Assembly (NCBI RefSeq): GCF_009729205.1
Contig: NZ_VTHB01000001.1
Location: forward strand, 992,001-1,056,000
DNA length: 64,000 bases
Direction: 5' to 3'
From: Mycobacteroides sp. CBMA 271
GTDB taxonomy: Bacteria > Actinomycetota > Actinomycetes > Mycobacteriales > Mycobacteriaceae
Of this stretch, positions 25,965-35,098 are shown in pieces. Made by a program: the position numbers and the translations under genes. Positions within the stretch are counted from its first letter, which is position 1, and each line of letters opens with the position of its first letter. The notes beneath the pieces are model-generated. The model was not told where the DNA came from and made no database searches. It was given only the letters and a program-made list of their open reading frames with translations.

Positions 25965-27218
25965 CTACTTGGGCGGCTCGATCGGAAGGGTTGGCCCGCC
26001 GTATGGCGTGGGAATTGTGTAGCGGCCCCGTGGCGTCGGATCGGTGACGGCTGCCGGATCCGCGCCCGGAGGCGGCCCCGCCGTATCGTCTCCGGCCGGT
26101 CGGGGCGCGTTCTTGGCGCCCCTGATCAAGACCGCGGGATCCTGGTCCTGGCAATAGGTTCCATACATGTACGGCTCGGGGTAGTCCGCCGCCGATGGTA
26201 CGAGTCGCTTCGTTCCGTAGTCGCATCCGTACCGCGGATAGACGTCCGCGATCGCCCAGACTCCATGGTCACGCAGGATGCCACTGAGGCGTTCCAAGGC
26301 CGACCCTCGATAGGACGGGAACAGGGCATTCAGTGCCGGTACCCGCAGGTACGACAGTTTGGCGACGGTAGTGAGGTTGCCGAGAAGCTGAACCATGGTG
26401 TCGGAGTTGTCGGTGAACAACGTATCGACATTGGCCAACGCCTCCGGAACCTGATCCACCAGTGTGCGATAGCCGCCGTCCATCCGGCGCACTCCCCCCA
26501 AAGTCCGCCGCAAGCGAGCTGACGTGTCTGCCAGCCCACTATTCATGTCCGCGGCACTCGACAGGACCACTCGACTGTTCTTGAGGAGACTCACGGTCTC
26601 GGGCAGAACCGAATCCAGAGTCGAGAGCAGGAAGACCCCTCCGTCCACGATATCGGTGAGCTTCTGCGGAGCTCCCTGGGAAAGACTGAGTTCCTTCTCA
26701 ATTGTCGCCAGCTTCTTCGGATCCAGTTGTGCGAGTGCACCGTCGGCATCGGCGAGCATGGAGGCAAGTGATACCGGCGTCGAGGTGCGGTCCCGCGCGA
26801 CGACAGCGCCCTCGGCGAGAAATGGCCCGACCATGCCGTCCGGCTCGAAATCGAGATGCTGTTCACCGGCCGCGGACAGCGCGGACACGCTGACGGCGCT
26901 CGATGCCGGGATCTTGGCGTCCGACTCGACGAGGACGACAACAACAGGTCCCTCGTCGGACGGGGTTACCGAATCCACCTTCCCGATTCGCAATCCACGC
27001 AAGGTGACATCCTGGTTGGGAATCAATCCGCCCGACTCGGCCAGTTGCACCGAAACCCGGTAGCGCGAGGCCATCGAGCCCATCCGCAATGCGCCGAAAC
27101 CCAGATACGCGCTCGCAATTACGAGCGTGGTGGCAATCGCGAAACCTGACAGCCAAGCCCTGTGGCGATGGCCCAATTTGACAACGTAGACAATTCCTCT
27201 CGCAACGACCTCGATCAT
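25965..27218 (-). CDS. mceF: Mce-family (MlaD-domain) protein, sixth in operon (MceF position)
   Basis: 417 residues with an N-terminal membrane helix (LSGFAIATTLVIASAYLGFGAL) and an MlaD domain (YRVSVQLAESGGLIPNQDVTLRGLRIGKV). A helical region follows, then a Pro-rich C-terminus. Start overlaps the mceE stop by 4 nt (ATGA). Mce proteins assemble as a hexameric tunnel across the periplasm carrying lipids. Family assignment firm; letter assigned by operon order. Confidence 0.9.
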   Translation of the reverse strand: MIEVVARGIVYVVKLGHRHRAWLSGFAIATTLVIASAYLGFGALRMGSMASRYRVSVQLAESGGLIPNQDVTLRGLRIGKVDSVTPSDEGPVVVVLVESDAKIPASSAVSVSALSAAGEQHLDFEPDGMVGPFLAEGAVVARDRTSTPVSLASMLADADGALAQLDPKKLATIEKELSLSQGAPQKLTDIVDGGVFLLSTLDSVLPETVSLLKNSRVVLSSAADMNSGLADTSARLRRTLGGVRRMDGGYRTLVDQVPEALANVDTLFTDNSDTMVQLLGNLTTVAKLSYLRVPALNALFPSYRGSALERLSGILRDHGVWAIADVYPRYGCDYGTKRLVPSAADYPEPYMYGTYCQDQDPAVLIRGAKNAPRPAGDDTAGPPPGADPAAVTDPTPRGRYTIPTPYGGPTLPIEPPK

Positions 27219-28435
27219 CGGCCCTGCCCGGGTACCTCAGATGCCGGTGCCGCGGCCGGGGATGGTAAAACCGGCTCGATCACACCGGGTTCGGTCAGGC
27301 TGGGGTGCATCGGAGGCTGATCGGCATCAGGCCCCTGTCCCACGACGCGCTCCTGCAGACGCCACAGCTGGTATTTGAGGGAACCGACAAGCTTCGCCCA
27401 GTCGTATCGCTTTGGACCATGAAATCCCGGGTCACCCTGGTATCCGATGTCCGGAATAGACCCGAGCGCCAACTGGTCAATCGACCCCTTGCCTCGAACA
27501 TTCGAGCTGGACAGGCTTTTGAGGACGGAGGGCAGGAGCCGGTTAAGGTCACGCAGACTGACATTCGGGCTGAGCACGACGTCGTTGAGGGATTTTGAGA
27601 GCGCATTGACGTCGGCGAACACACTGCGAGACTCTTTGTCGGTACCCGCAATCGACGGAAACTTGGACAGCTGTACGGCGACCGCGCCCACCTGGTCGGC
27701 GAGATCCGCGATCTGAGCGGAGTTTGTGGCCAAAGTGTCGGTAGCCGGGCCGGCGGCAGCCAGCAGGTCAGCGATCTCGACATGCTGACCGTCGATCTCG
27801 GTGGCAAGCTGCGATATCTGCCGCAACGCCGCATCGAGCTGATCCGATCGATTGTTCAGCGTCCCGAGCAACTGGTTCGATTGGGCAACAAGGTTTCCGA
27901 ACGCCTCCCCATTGGGCCCGGTGGCCCTGCCCACACCATTGATGGTGTTGGTCAGATTGCGGACGGCACCGCCGTTCACCACGACGGCCGCCGAGCTGAG
28001 AACCGCTTCAATGGTCGCGGCGGCCATGGTCGACTCGATACCGATGGTGTCACCGTTACGTAGCAGCGGCGTTCTTGCATCAGCATCCAGAGGTGGCTTG
28101 ATCGCGACGAAGATGTCCCCGAGCGGTGTCGCCGAACGCAGCTCGGCGGTGCTTCCCTTCGGGATGACAGCATCCGACCGGATCTTCAGGATCGTCACCG
28201 CTGTGTAGTTGGCGGTCGACATCGAATCGACCTCGCCGATGTCGGCGCCACCCATCTTGACCTTCGCTCTTGCTGGCAGGTTCAGTGCGCTGGAGAACAC
28301 CGCGGTAATGGAGTACGCGGCCGAATCCAATCCAGGCGCCGGCAGCGGCAGGCTGGCTAAACCATCAGTTGCACAGGCGCTTGTCCACACCACGCATGCC
28401 GCCATTGCCCCGGCCGCGTACGTCCGCCTCGTCAT
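27215..28435 (-). CDS. mceE: Mce-family lipoprotein (MceE position, LprK-like)
   Basis: 406 residues from the ATG at 28433-28435, overlapping the mceD stop by 4 nt. The signal peptide ends in a lipobox (WTSAC, lipid-modified Cys21), as expected for the fifth gene of mce operons. The MlaD domain (YSITAVFSSALNLPARAKVKMG) is followed by helical sequence (residues about 180-330) and a Pro-rich end. One subunit of the predicted lipid tunnel, anchored to the membrane by lipid. Confidence 0.9.
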   Translation of the reverse strand: MTRRTYAAGAMAACVVWTSACATDGLASLPLPAPGLDSAAYSITAVFSSALNLPARAKVKMGGADIGEVDSMSTANYTAVTILKIRSDAVIPKGSTAELRSATPLGDIFVAIKPPLDADARTPLLRNGDTIGIESTMAAATIEAVLSSAAVVVNGGAVRNLTNTINGVGRATGPNGEAFGNLVAQSNQLLGTLNNRSDQLDAALRQISQLATEIDGQHVEIADLLAAAGPATDTLATNSAQIADLADQVGAVAVQLSKFPSIAGTDKESRSVFADVNALSKSLNDVVLSPNVSLRDLNRLLPSVLKSLSSSNVRGKGSIDQLALGSIPDIGYQGDPGFHGPKRYDWAKLVGSLKYQLWRLQERVVGQGPDADQPPMHPSLTEPGVIEPVLPSPAAAPASEVPGQGR

Positions 28436-29547
28436 TTCTGCCCCATCGCGGCCAAGCCATCGAGCACGGCGGTCAAACCGAAATCCGGCCCGTAATCCTG
28501 CAGAGTTCCCGTACTGCACCCCAACTGCCGCAAACCCATAAGGTTGCAGATCTCCTTGGCATGCTGGCCTTCCACGATGATCTTGTCGATCAATGGGTGA
28601 ACGCGGATGACGCGATTGACCGGGTCGAAGGTGTTGTAGAAGTTATCGACGGTCAGCGGCGCCACGTCGAAGGTCTCGGATAGTTCGCGTCGCTTATCGT
28701 ACAACGTCTTCACAATCGTGTCGGCGTTGCCCACTGACCCGTGCAGTACGTCGCGGTTGGCATTCAGAAGCGAACTTGCCTGTACCAGAATCTCATTGAG
28801 TTGTTTTCCGGTCGTTCCGGATCCTAGGGCCTCGTCATCGAGGATCTGTGACATTTGATGCACTGCCGAGCCGAACTTTCTGATCCTTCCGTCGTTGGCA
28901 GCGGCCCTATCGAAAAGAGAACTGATGTTCTTGATGACGGAAGTCAGCTGATCTCGACTGGCTACGCCTCCGTCTGCGCTGAGCCGCAACGCCTTCGACA
29001 ACTGGTCCAATGCGCCTTTGATGGTCTCCCCGTTGCCCGAGACAGCGCCCTCACCGCTTGAAACGATGTCGGCGAGTGGCCCGCCTCCGACGCCATCACC
29101 CTTCAACGATGATGACAGCCTGTCAATCATCGATAGCACCTTGCTGAACTCGACCGGGACACGTGTCCGGCTCAGTCCGATCACGTCGCGATCCTTCATC
29201 TCGGCGCCATCGCGATACACGGGAGTCAGCTCGATATGCCGGTCGGTGAGGATCGAGGTCGAAACCAACACGGCCCGTGCCAATTCCGGGACCTTGACAC
29301 TCCGGTTGATGGTGAACTCAACCTCCATGTATGCCCCTTGCGGGGTGATCTTGGTGACCTTGCCCACCGGCATCCCGAGTACCGAAACATCGTTGTCCGG
29401 ATAGAGCCCCGACACCGAGGGGAACTGTGCGGTGACCGTAATCGAATCGGACCGCACCTGGGTGTACCACCACCCGGACACCGCCATCGCCACGATCGCA
29501 ACCATCGCGCTGCCGGCCCAGAAGATCCGTCGCTGAATTCCATTCAT
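28432..29547 (-). CDS. mceD: Mce-family protein (MceD position)
   Basis: 371 residues starting at the ATG at 29545-29547, overlapping the mceC stop by 4 nt. N-terminal membrane helix (IFWAGSAMVAIVAMAVSGWW), MlaD domain (ITVTAQFPSVSGLYPDNDV, VLGMPVGKVTKI) and a long helical Mce region ending in GLRQLGC. Longer upstream starts lie inside mceC. Role as in other Mce tunnel subunits. Confidence 0.9.
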   Translation of the reverse strand: MNGIQRRIFWAGSAMVAIVAMAVSGWWYTQVRSDSITVTAQFPSVSGLYPDNDVSVLGMPVGKVTKITPQGAYMEVEFTINRSVKVPELARAVLVSTSILTDRHIELTPVYRDGAEMKDRDVIGLSRTRVPVEFSKVLSMIDRLSSSLKGDGVGGGPLADIVSSGEGAVSGNGETIKGALDQLSKALRLSADGGVASRDQLTSVIKNISSLFDRAAANDGRIRKFGSAVHQMSQILDDEALGSGTTGKQLNEILVQASSLLNANRDVLHGSVGNADTIVKTLYDKRRELSETFDVAPLTVDNFYNTFDPVNRVIRVHPLIDKIIVEGQHAKEICNLMGLRQLGCSTGTLQDYGPDFGLTAVLDGLAAMGQK

Positions 29548-30605
29548 TGGCAGTCCTTGAAGTATTCGACCATGTTGTATTGCTTTGCGCGGCCACTGAT
29601 CGCGCACATCCAGGAGTCAATCGCCAAGCCTGCCGGCAGACCCACGTCGACGGCATTGCCACTGCCGACAGCGTTCGCCGCATTGCGCACGGTGACCGGC
29701 ATGACCTGCAACAGATTTCGAAATAGGTCGTCATGCTTCGCCAGCAGGTCGGTGAACTTCTGGACACTGGATAGCAGACCATCAACCGATGCACGGTCTT
29801 TGACGACAATCTTCGTCAGCACCCCCACTAACAGGGTGAGCGACTGCAACATGGAGTGGATGCTCGCACGCCGGGTGATGAACTCGCCAAACAGCCGCTC
29901 ACCCTGAGCAATTAAGTCGCCGATGTCGGACTGTTGGCGGTGCAGAGTACCGGTGACCGTCGAGGTGCTTGCCAACAACGTACCCAGCTGGTCGCGACGT
30001 TTGGCGATGATCGACGACAGTGCTTGGAGGTTCTGCATCGCCCGGGGAACCAGTGGCGGCAGACCCTCTAGTTGCTTACCGAACACAACGGCGGACGCAG
30101 CGATCTGATCGGCATCGACCTGACCGAACGTGTTCGTCGCATCGTTGAGGGTCTGCTGCAGATCGTAGGGGACTTCGGTGTGCGCCAGATCGATTGTCCT
30201 GCTGGACAGCTTCTCCGTTCCGCCGTTCCGTAGCTCCAGATATTGCGACCCCAGAATTGTGGTGACCTTGATGGCAGCCTTAGTGTCGTTCCTAAGTCTG
30301 ATGTCGTCACGAATCCGGAACCCGACGTCCACATGGTCACCGGCGAGCGCAGTGGCGGTCACCTCTCCTACCGGCACCCCGGCCAGGCTCACCACATTGC
30401 CTGGCTTAAGCGACGCCGCTTGGAGGAACTGGCCGGTGTAGCGGGTGTATCCATATCCGGATACCTTGACGATGAGCATGCACGCGATGAGCGCTCCGAC
30501 AAGCGCAAGTGCGATCGCACCCAGCCACGCCTTGTTGTACGACTCGAGTGGGCGACGCCGAATACGTTGCCACAAAGTTGAATTAGATATCATCGACTCA
30601 CTCAT
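29544..30605 (-). CDS. mceC: Mce-family protein (MceC position)
   Basis: 353 residues from the ATG at 30603-30605, which overlaps the mceB stop by 8 nt (ATGAGTGA). Membrane helix (AWLGAIALALVGALIACMLI), MlaD domain (YTGQFLQAASLKPGNVVSL, AGVPVGEVTA), then a helical coiled-coil-prone region. A short C-terminus follows, without the Pro-rich tail. Part of the six-gene coupled set. Confidence 0.9.
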   Translation of the reverse strand: MSESMISNSTLWQRIRRRPLESYNKAWLGAIALALVGALIACMLIVKVSGYGYTRYTGQFLQAASLKPGNVVSLAGVPVGEVTATALAGDHVDVGFRIRDDIRLRNDTKAAIKVTTILGSQYLELRNGGTEKLSSRTIDLAHTEVPYDLQQTLNDATNTFGQVDADQIAASAVVFGKQLEGLPPLVPRAMQNLQALSSIIAKRRDQLGTLLASTSTVTGTLHRQQSDIGDLIAQGERLFGEFITRRASIHSMLQSLTLLVGVLTKIVVKDRASVDGLLSSVQKFTDLLAKHDDLFRNLLQVMPVTVRNAANAVGSGNAVDVGLPAGLAIDSWMCAISGRAKQYNMVEYFKDCQ

Positions 30606-31659
30606 GGTCACCATTCCTGCACTTCGCAGTGTGCTTGGCCACGTTGCCAGGGGTGGCAGCATTCACGATGATCGGCATGACGTCATTGAGGCCAGGGAGG
30701 AAGCCCAGTGCGTTGACGTCGCACACGTAGATGTTCCCGTACGCCCCTTCCTGAGTGACCCGGGCGAGTCCCTTGAGTAGCAGTGGCAGGTTGTCACCCA
30801 AGAAGGCCACCTGGGGCTCGTTATCCACCATGTGTTGCGCGAAGCCAGGCTCCCGGGTCGCGAGCTCATGAAGCTGGGGGTACACGCTGTTGGCCACGCT
30901 CGACAGGTGCCGCACCATCGACGCGGTCGCACCAACCGAGGACACCAGACCCTGCCGGCGCCCATCGAGCTCAGTGACCAGTTGGCGGGTGTTCGCGATC
31001 GTCAGCCCCAGGTTTTTGTTTTGTGCAGCAAGGTTTCCGAGGGCGTTGTTCAAACCGAAGATCACCTGACCGAGCACCTCATCTCGGCCGGCAAGCGTCT
31101 GAGTCAAGGTGGATGTCTGATCGACCAGCGTCACCAGCGATCCCGTATCGCCCTGTAGCGACTCGATAACGCCCTTAGTCAGGTTGTCCACCTGTTTTGG
31201 GTCTAGCACGCTGAGCAACGGTTCGAAGCCATGCAACAACATGCCGATATCGAAGGAGGGCTCTGTGCGCTGCACCGGAATGGTCGAACCCGGTAAAAGT
31301 CGGCCCGGGTCACCGGATTTCCCCAGGGAAAGACCAAGATAACGCTGGCCAACGACGTTCTGATAAGTGATGGAGGCGATAGTGTTTCCGTACACCGGCT
31401 GAGAGTCCTGCACCCGGAATGCGACCTGGGCCAGTTCAGCGTTCGCGTCAACCTCCACGGAGTCGACGCGGCCGACCCGCACGCCCGCAACGCGTACGTC
31501 GTCGCCGACCTTGAGCCCCGACACATCGGTGAACATCGCCGAATAGCTGGTGGTGCTCCCAGATACTTCACGCCGCAGGGTCACGTAGACAAGCCAGGTC
31601 ATCGCGATGGCGACGGCCATGAACGCGCCCAGCCCGATCAGTGGGCCTCGGAACTTCAT
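30598..31659 (-). CDS. mceB: Mce-family protein (MceB position)
   Basis: 353 residues. N-terminal membrane helix (LIGLGAFMAVAIAMTWLVYV), MlaD domain (YSAMFTDVSGLKVGDDVRVAG, RVGRVDSV), then the helical Mce region. Its ATG overlaps the mceA stop by 4 nt. The family is unambiguous. Confidence 0.9.
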   Translation of the reverse strand: MKFRGPLIGLGAFMAVAIAMTWLVYVTLRREVSGSTTSYSAMFTDVSGLKVGDDVRVAGVRVGRVDSVEVDANAELAQVAFRVQDSQPVYGNTIASITYQNVVGQRYLGLSLGKSGDPGRLLPGSTIPVQRTEPSFDIGMLLHGFEPLLSVLDPKQVDNLTKGVIESLQGDTGSLVTLVDQTSTLTQTLAGRDEVLGQVIFGLNNALGNLAAQNKNLGLTIANTRQLVTELDGRRQGLVSSVGATASMVRHLSSVANSVYPQLHELATREPGFAQHMVDNEPQVAFLGDNLPLLLKGLARVTQEGAYGNIYVCDVNALGFLPGLNDVMPIIVNAATPGNVAKHTAKCRNGDHE

Positions 31660-33179
31660 CGACTACCTCCAGTTGAGCCAGTCTGGGTGACAACGACATT
31701 CATTCCCCGCGCAACTGGCCCCAGCAATAGCTGGGCGGCTGACGAAACATCTCGACCCGAAATCTCGCCTAACTGTTCACGTTCGTGCGCACTGCCCACC
31801 GGCCCCACGTTGCCGCCAAAAGAAGCTGGCGCTACGGCGCTTTCGGTCCGCCCCGGGCTCGACGGTACGTCGCCAGGGTCGGCCGTCCCGGGTACCCGCG
31901 GCGCCGGACCGGTCCACCAGGGCAGCGGAGAATTCGGGTCCACGAGGCTTGGGTTCGGATTGATCAGGGGTGGCCCTACCGCCATCAAGTTCCCGTCCGG
32001 ACCGATAGTCGTGCCCGGTGGTGGCGCCAGACCCGGCGGCAGTCGGTAGTTCTGCGGCAATAGAACTTCGGGCAGATCCGGCCGCACCGGAATTTCTGGC
32101 GCGGTGAAACAGCTGGGCCCCTTCAGTTCGCCGTACCTGGGACAGTCCGCACGGGTATATGTCGTGGACGGGGTGAACGAGATGACGGCCCTAATATTTG
32201 CCATCTGACCATCCGCATCCCAAGCATCACTGAACCAATTGTCGGACAACGTTTTCAGGCGCTCCGAGATGGGTAGGAACTGAGAGGCATTCTGCGCCAG
32301 TACGCCGATGACGGGAGTCAAATTGGTAGTGATGTTGATGAGTTGATCGGTATGGCTGTCGAACGCGTGGCGGACCGTCCCCAACGTGGATCCCCCCGCC
32401 GAGAGCAAGCTTTGGAGTTGCTCCCGCTTCTCGGCAATGGTCTGCATCGGCCGCACCGCCTGATGTAGCGCATCGACGAGTTCCGGCGCCGTCGACTGCA
32501 ACCCGCTCGTCGCATCGATCAGCGCCGATAACGTGGAGGGCCCAGGACTGGTGGCGACTATCCCGTTGAGATCCTTCAGGACCCGCGACAGCTGACCACC
32601 CGTGTTGAGCAGGGTGGCCCGCTTATTCTCGGTAGCCGCGCCAACGGCGGCGAAGATGCCGACGGTACGGTCGTCGCGGCCCCTGCCGACCGCGGCCAGC
32701 AGCTCGCGAAGTTTACTGATGGTCGTCTGGAAAAGCACGGTCGGCAGCTCGGTGTCCTCCTGAATCCGGGCGCCCGAGGCGATTGCGGCGCCGCGTCCGT
32801 GCGCAACCAGCTGCACCGACGAGACCGCAAACACGTTGCTCGGCACCACCCGTGCCGTCACCGACTGCGGGACGGTGTGCGCAAGTTCGGGAAATAGGTT
32901 GATATGCACGATATTTTGACCGCCCCGGGGAGCGGGGGCGACTTCGTCGACCGCGCCGACGAGAACCCCCTGATACTTCACGTCCGACTTAGCAGGCAGC
33001 CCGTCACCGACGTTCTTCATCTCCGCCACAACGCGCACATAGCCGTTCAATCGCCCCGTCGACTTGACCAAAAGCGCAGTGGTGACCATCGCCGCGACGA
33101 CGACCATCGCGACACCACACCAGAGCAGATGCCTATCGGAGAGGCCTCGCCCATCGGTTTCGAACGAGTTCACGGCCAT
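31656..33179 (-). CDS. mceA: Mce-family protein, first in operon (MceA position)
   Basis: 507 residues from the ATG at 33177-33179, preceded by GGAGAGG about 11 nt upstream; the longer frame to 33293 crosses the divergent promoter and is rejected. Membrane helix (LLWCGVAMVVVAAMVTTALLV), MlaD domain (VRVVAEMKNVGDGLPAKSDVKY), helical region and a long Pro/Gly-rich C-terminal extension. It heads the operon. Normally yrbEA and yrbEB permease genes precede mceA; here a divergent ferredoxin gene and a palindromic operator do instead. Confidence 0.9.
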   Translation of the reverse strand: MAVNSFETDGRGLSDRHLLWCGVAMVVVAAMVTTALLVKSTGRLNGYVRVVAEMKNVGDGLPAKSDVKYQGVLVGAVDEVAPAPRGGQNIVHINLFPELAHTVPQSVTARVVPSNVFAVSSVQLVAHGRGAAIASGARIQEDTELPTVLFQTTISKLRELLAAVGRGRDDRTVGIFAAVGAATENKRATLLNTGGQLSRVLKDLNGIVATSPGPSTLSALIDATSGLQSTAPELVDALHQAVRPMQTIAEKREQLQSLLSAGGSTLGTVRHAFDSHTDQLINITTNLTPVIGVLAQNASQFLPISERLKTLSDNWFSDAWDADGQMANIRAVISFTPSTTYTRADCPRYGELKGPSCFTAPEIPVRPDLPEVLLPQNYRLPPGLAPPPGTTIGPDGNLMAVGPPLINPNPSLVDPNSPLPWWTGPAPRVPGTADPGDVPSSPGRTESAVAPASFGGNVGPVGSAHEREQLGEISGRDVSSAAQLLLGPVARGMNVVVTQTGSTGGSR

Positions 33180-33239
33180 TGCCCGACACACCTCTCCACA
33201 TCCTCGCCGTGCGATACCGCATTCCGCTCGCGCTACATT

Positions 33240-33267
33240 CGCTACAATAACAGCATCTTTTGTAGCG
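33240..33267. promoter_or_regulatory. 28-bp operator, copy 1 (mceA / ferredoxin divergent promoter)
   Basis: CGCTACA (33240-33246), 14 bp, TGTAGCG (33261-33267): perfect 7-bp arms. An extra CGCTACA half-site lies at 33231-33237. The same palindrome with the same spacing occurs at 37121 and 40267. It sits between the divergent mceA and ferredoxin starts, so one regulator probably controls both. Confidence 0.75.
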
Positions 33268-33280
33268 TATGGGAGAAATG

Positions 33281-33517
33281 GTGACTGAATCATCCATGCA
33301 GGTCAACGTGGACAAAGACATCTGTTTTGGGTCCGGCTTCTGTGCACGGATGACACCGGCCGTATTCGGCATCGATGAGCAGGGCGTCGTTGAACTGGTC
33401 GGCGCAGCCAGTGACGATGTCACCAAGGTGCCCGCAGAGTCCGCCGAGTTGGTACGCGAGACAGAAATTGCCTGTCCGTCGGGCGCGATAACGACCAGTG
33501 AAGCCGACGCCGGCTAG
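33281..33517 (+). CDS. [3Fe-4S] ferredoxin, probable P450 redox partner
   Basis: 78 residues if started at the GTG at 33281 (GGGAG lies 5 nt upstream); ATGs at 33269 and 33278 are in frame. The cluster ligands are visible in DKDICFGSGFCARMTP and in CPSGAI near the C-terminus, spaced as in mycobacterial ferredoxins with one [3Fe-4S] cluster that feed electrons to cytochromes P450. A P450 gene lies 4.5 kb away under an identical operator. No ferredoxin reductase is encoded in the window. Divergent from the mce operon. Confidence 0.87.
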   Translation: MTESSMQVNVDKDICFGSGFCARMTPAVFGIDEQGVVELVGAASDDVTKVPAESAELVRETEIACPSGAITTSEADAG

Positions 33518-33553
33518 TCGGGTCCCCGCTCTGCCGCCGGGCACACAAGTCCG

Positions 33554-35098
33554 TCAGACCGCGCGGTCGTGCAGTTTCCAGTATGGATTGCGCAGTTCGC
33601 GTTTGAGAATCTTGCCGCTGGCATTGCGCGGCAATGCTGCCACAAAGTCGATGGTGCGCGGGCACTTGTATCCGGCAATCCGCAAGCGGCAGAACGCAAT
33701 GACGTCCTCGGCGCGCAGGTCATCATGATCCGTCACCACAATCGCCTTGACGGACTCGCCCCATCGGTCATCGGGCACACCGATGACTGCGGCATCGGCG
33801 ATGGCCGGATGGCCCATGAGCACCCGCTCGACTTCGGGCCCGTAGACATTCTCGCCGCCTGTGATGATCAGGTCCTTGAGCCGATCCTCGACATAGACAT
33901 AGCCGGCCTTGTCGACCCGGCCGATATCGCCAGTCCGGACCCAACCGTCATCGGTTATCGTCTCCACGGTCGCGTCGAGTTTGTTCAGATAGCGAGTCAT
34001 GCGCTGATCAGTCCGCACCCAAATCTCGCCTAGCTCACCGATCTTCGCAACATCATCCGATTCAATGTCCACAATGCGTATCTCACAGCCGGCCACCGGC
34101 CGGCCTACAGAGACCAACAGATGTTGCCGCTGCAGATCGCGGTGGTCTTCCGGAGCGAGTGTGGTCACGGCACCGCATAGCTCGGTCTGACCGAACACCT
34201 GAACAAAGTTCAGGCTCGGCCAGGCCCGCAGAGCGCGCCGCAATAGTGGACGCGGCATCGGCGCAGCCCCGTACGCAAGGTAACGCAATCTCGACATGGC
34301 TGCGACCGCCTCTCTTCCCGCAGCCAAAAAGCTGGCGATCACAGGAGGCACCAGGAACGTATGCGTCACACCGTCGGAGATGGCCTCGGCGAGCAATGCC
34401 ACCTCGGTATCGCGGCCGATGATCGTTTGCACACCAGCACGAATCCCGAAGAACGCAAAGCAGATACCGCCTACATGGAACAAGGGCATGGCCACGAAAT
34501 TCTTGTCGCCGTCAGCGTAGCCGAATGCTGCTCCGGCATTCACCGTGTGCGCCACCAGCGCCCGTTGACTCAGCACCACACCTTTGGGACGACCGGTGGT
34601 ACCGGAGCTGTAGACGATCAGTGCGTCGTCACGCTCGATGACATCTGGAGCAGAATCGGCCAACTCGCCTTCGGCAAGGAAGCACTCGTAGGGGTTGACC
34701 TCGCCGCCCACCACGATCACGCGCTCCAGCCCCGTCAACGAAGACCTCAAAGTAGTCACAGCGTCCACGAATTCGGCGCCCACGAACGCTACCCGGGCGC
34801 CGCAGTCATCCAGAACATAGGCAAGCTCGTCAGATACCAAGCGCCAGTTGATGATTGCTGTCGCGGCACCGAGCATTGCCGCCGCAATCATCGTTTCCAA
34901 ACATGCGGAGTGATTCTTGTCGAGAAACGCAACCCGGTCACCACGGCCGATCCCCGCCCCCGTCAGCGCACCGGCAAGCCTCCGGATACGTTCGAACCAC
35001 TGCACCCAGGTGAACTCTTGGTCCCCGTAGCCGATTGCCAATGAATCCGGTGTGGCAACCGCCCACTTCGCAACGAGATCCGTTAGCAGCTCACTCAT
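33554..35098 (-). CDS. Acyl-CoA ligase (ANL superfamily)
   Basis: 514 residues from the ATG at 35096-35098, which overlaps the aldehyde dehydrogenase stop by 8 nt. Motifs: VYSSGTTGRPKGVVLS (P-loop), FGQTELCGAV, VRTGDIGRVDKAGYVYVEDRLKDLI (hinge) and LPRNASGKILKREL (catalytic Lys). It would convert a carboxylic acid to its CoA thioester. Placed after an aldehyde dehydrogenase, the logical substrate is the acid that enzyme makes. Third gene of the SCP2-ALDH-ligase operon. Confidence 0.88.
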   Translation of the reverse strand: MSELLTDLVAKWAVATPDSLAIGYGDQEFTWVQWFERIRRLAGALTGAGIGRGDRVAFLDKNHSACLETMIAAAMLGAATAIINWRLVSDELAYVLDDCGARVAFVGAEFVDAVTTLRSSLTGLERVIVVGGEVNPYECFLAEGELADSAPDVIERDDALIVYSSGTTGRPKGVVLSQRALVAHTVNAGAAFGYADGDKNFVAMPLFHVGGICFAFFGIRAGVQTIIGRDTEVALLAEAISDGVTHTFLVPPVIASFLAAGREAVAAMSRLRYLAYGAAPMPRPLLRRALRAWPSLNFVQVFGQTELCGAVTTLAPEDHRDLQRQHLLVSVGRPVAGCEIRIVDIESDDVAKIGELGEIWVRTDQRMTRYLNKLDATVETITDDGWVRTGDIGRVDKAGYVYVEDRLKDLIITGGENVYGPEVERVLMGHPAIADAAVIGVPDDRWGESVKAIVVTDHDDLRAEDVIAFCRLRIAGYKCPRTIDFVAALPRNASGKILKRELRNPYWKLHDRAV